Below are positions 63,529-64,000 of a stretch of 64,000 nucleotides of DNA, one piece after another. The notes below the pieces were generated by a model. The model searched no databases. It was not told where the DNA came from and saw nothing but the letters and a program-made list of their open reading frames with translations. The translations under genes were made by a program, and so were the position numbers. The DNA is from JBBRHQ01 sp963815645. Lineage in GTDB: Bacteria > Actinomycetota > Thermoleophilia > Solirubrobacterales > 70-9. Where the stretch lies: the NCBI GenBank assembly GCA_963815645.1, contig CAWFHL010000002.1, forward strand, positions 62,001 to 126,000, written 5' to 3'. Numbering within the stretch: the stretch's first letter is position 1; the number at the start of each line of letters is the position of its first letter.

Positions 63529-64000
63529 CGTCCACCGCCTCGTAGCGGATCACGTCTCCCTCCACGGTCTCCGCCACCCGTCTCTCGTCGAGCAGGAGAT
63601 CGACGTGGCCGATGATCTCCGAAAGGGTCAGATAGGCCTGGGTCACGGCGACGTTTCCCCAGATTGCCTGGGCGAGCTCGTACCCGGTGCGCGGCCGCTC
63701 GGCGATCAGTGCGTAGATCTTCTCCTTGCGCCGCATGTGCTTGGCGATGCGCTCATCGATCAGCGCGGTGTGGTCAGTGATCGGCTCGCCGTGGCCGGAA
63801 AGGACGATTTCCGCCGGCAGCTCGCGGGTCAAGCGCAACGATTCGAGGTAGGAGACGAGGGCGCGGGTCCGTCCTTCGGATCCGTCGAGCGGGCGGGTGA
63901 CCAGCGGGTTCGAGGAGATCTTTTTGATCAGGTGATCGGCAGCTATCAGGATTCGCCGTTCCTCGTCCCAGAAGATCGTGTCGGAGGGGCTGTGCCCCGG
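63518..64000 (-). CDS. Metallo-beta-lactamase-fold hydrolase, C-terminal part (cut by window edge)
   Basis: 161 codons are visible; the frame is open through the right edge. PGHSPSDTIFWDEERRILIA with ADHLIKK is the third metal-ligand region (GHSP and AADH) of the MBL fold. EIVLSGHGEPITDHTALID carries the late His, and the C-terminal domain (ERPRTGYELAQAIWG) is a winged-helix-like tail seen in MBL proteins related to glyoxalase II/LACTB2. Upstream metal ligands lie outside the window. Confidence 0.88.
   Translation of the reverse strand, partial: PGHSPSDTIFWDEERRILIAADHLIKKISSNPLVTRPLDGSEGRTRALVSYLESLRLTRELPAEIVLSGHGEPITDHTALIDERIAKHMRRKEKIYALIAERPRTGYELAQAIWGNVAVTQAYLTLSEIIGHVDLLLDERRVAETVEGDVIRYEAVDGDG

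Noticed and set aside
1..64000. tRNA, rRNA, transposase, integrase, toxin-antitoxin and CRISPR features
   Set aside because: I looked for cloverleaf-like stretches, rRNA-like conserved sequence, DDE/tyrosine recombinase motifs and cas-like proteins and saw none that I could support.

Overview
The window is about 68-70% GC by eye, coding-dense, with many GTG/TTG starts and ATGA/GTGA overlaps. The run pdxS-pdxT-(M29 peptidase)-yebC-ruvC-ruvA-ruvB-secDF-recJ-rel is an actinobacterial housekeeping order. Together with the PASTA-less PknB-like kinases, secreted parallel beta-helix proteins and PD40 proteins, it suggests a deep-branching high-GC actinobacterium, probably Thermoleophilia/Solirubrobacterales. 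This placement is inference; there is no rRNA or marker tree here.

Layout. 0-4.5 kb: a secreted radical-copper-oxidase-like protein fused to three six-bladed PD40 propellers (minus strand). 4.6-8.5 kb: two small membrane proteins and two tandem membrane Ser/Thr kinases. 8.5-25.3 kb: an RpiR regulator, then PLP synthesis (PdxST), YebC, Holliday-junction resolution (RuvCAB), protein export (fused SecDF), RecJ and the stringent-response enzyme Rel. 25.3-27.4 kb: an ECF sigma factor flanked by two paralogous small proteins. 27.4-29.8 kb: a sugar dehydrogenase and UDP-GlcNAc 2-epimerase opening a long cell-surface polysaccharide island. 29.8-34.4 kb: two Wzz-like chain-length proteins, an O-antigen ligase/polymerase and a beta-helix protein, all riddled with frameshifts. 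34.4-40.9 kb: three secreted beta-helix paralogues with Ig-like and calcium-binding repeats; one is preceded by a strong c-di-AMP (ydaO-type) riboswitch candidate. 41.0-49.0 kb: a seven-gene minus-strand exopolysaccharide operon whose content (AsnB, FemAB-like, GT2, sugar transferase, polysaccharide deacetylase, GT4) resembles exosortase-associated EPS loci, although no exosortase is visible. 49.1-58.8 kb: methyltransferase, glycosyltransferases, acyltransferase, Wzx-like flippase, epimerase, two DegT aminotransferases and a LuxR regulator. 58.9-64 kb: HEAT protein, methyltransferase, epimerase, HIT protein, lipid kinase and a metallo-beta-lactamase-fold enzyme cut by the window edge.

How it fits together. 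The 27-58 kb part encodes sugar precursors, priming transferase, glycosyltransferases, flippase, polymerase/ligase, chain-length control and polysaccharide-tailoring enzymes, with secreted beta-helix proteins that probably bind or process the product. The c-di-AMP riboswitch would tie part of that output to cell-wall or osmotic state.

Quality caveat. Many genes at 29.8-34 kb, 42.4-48.4 kb and a few elsewhere (kinase 1, recJ, the WsaF-like transferase) are broken by small indels although catalytic motifs survive in shifted frames. Sequencing or assembly error is the simplest reading, but true decay is not excluded. Boundaries in those regions are approximate.
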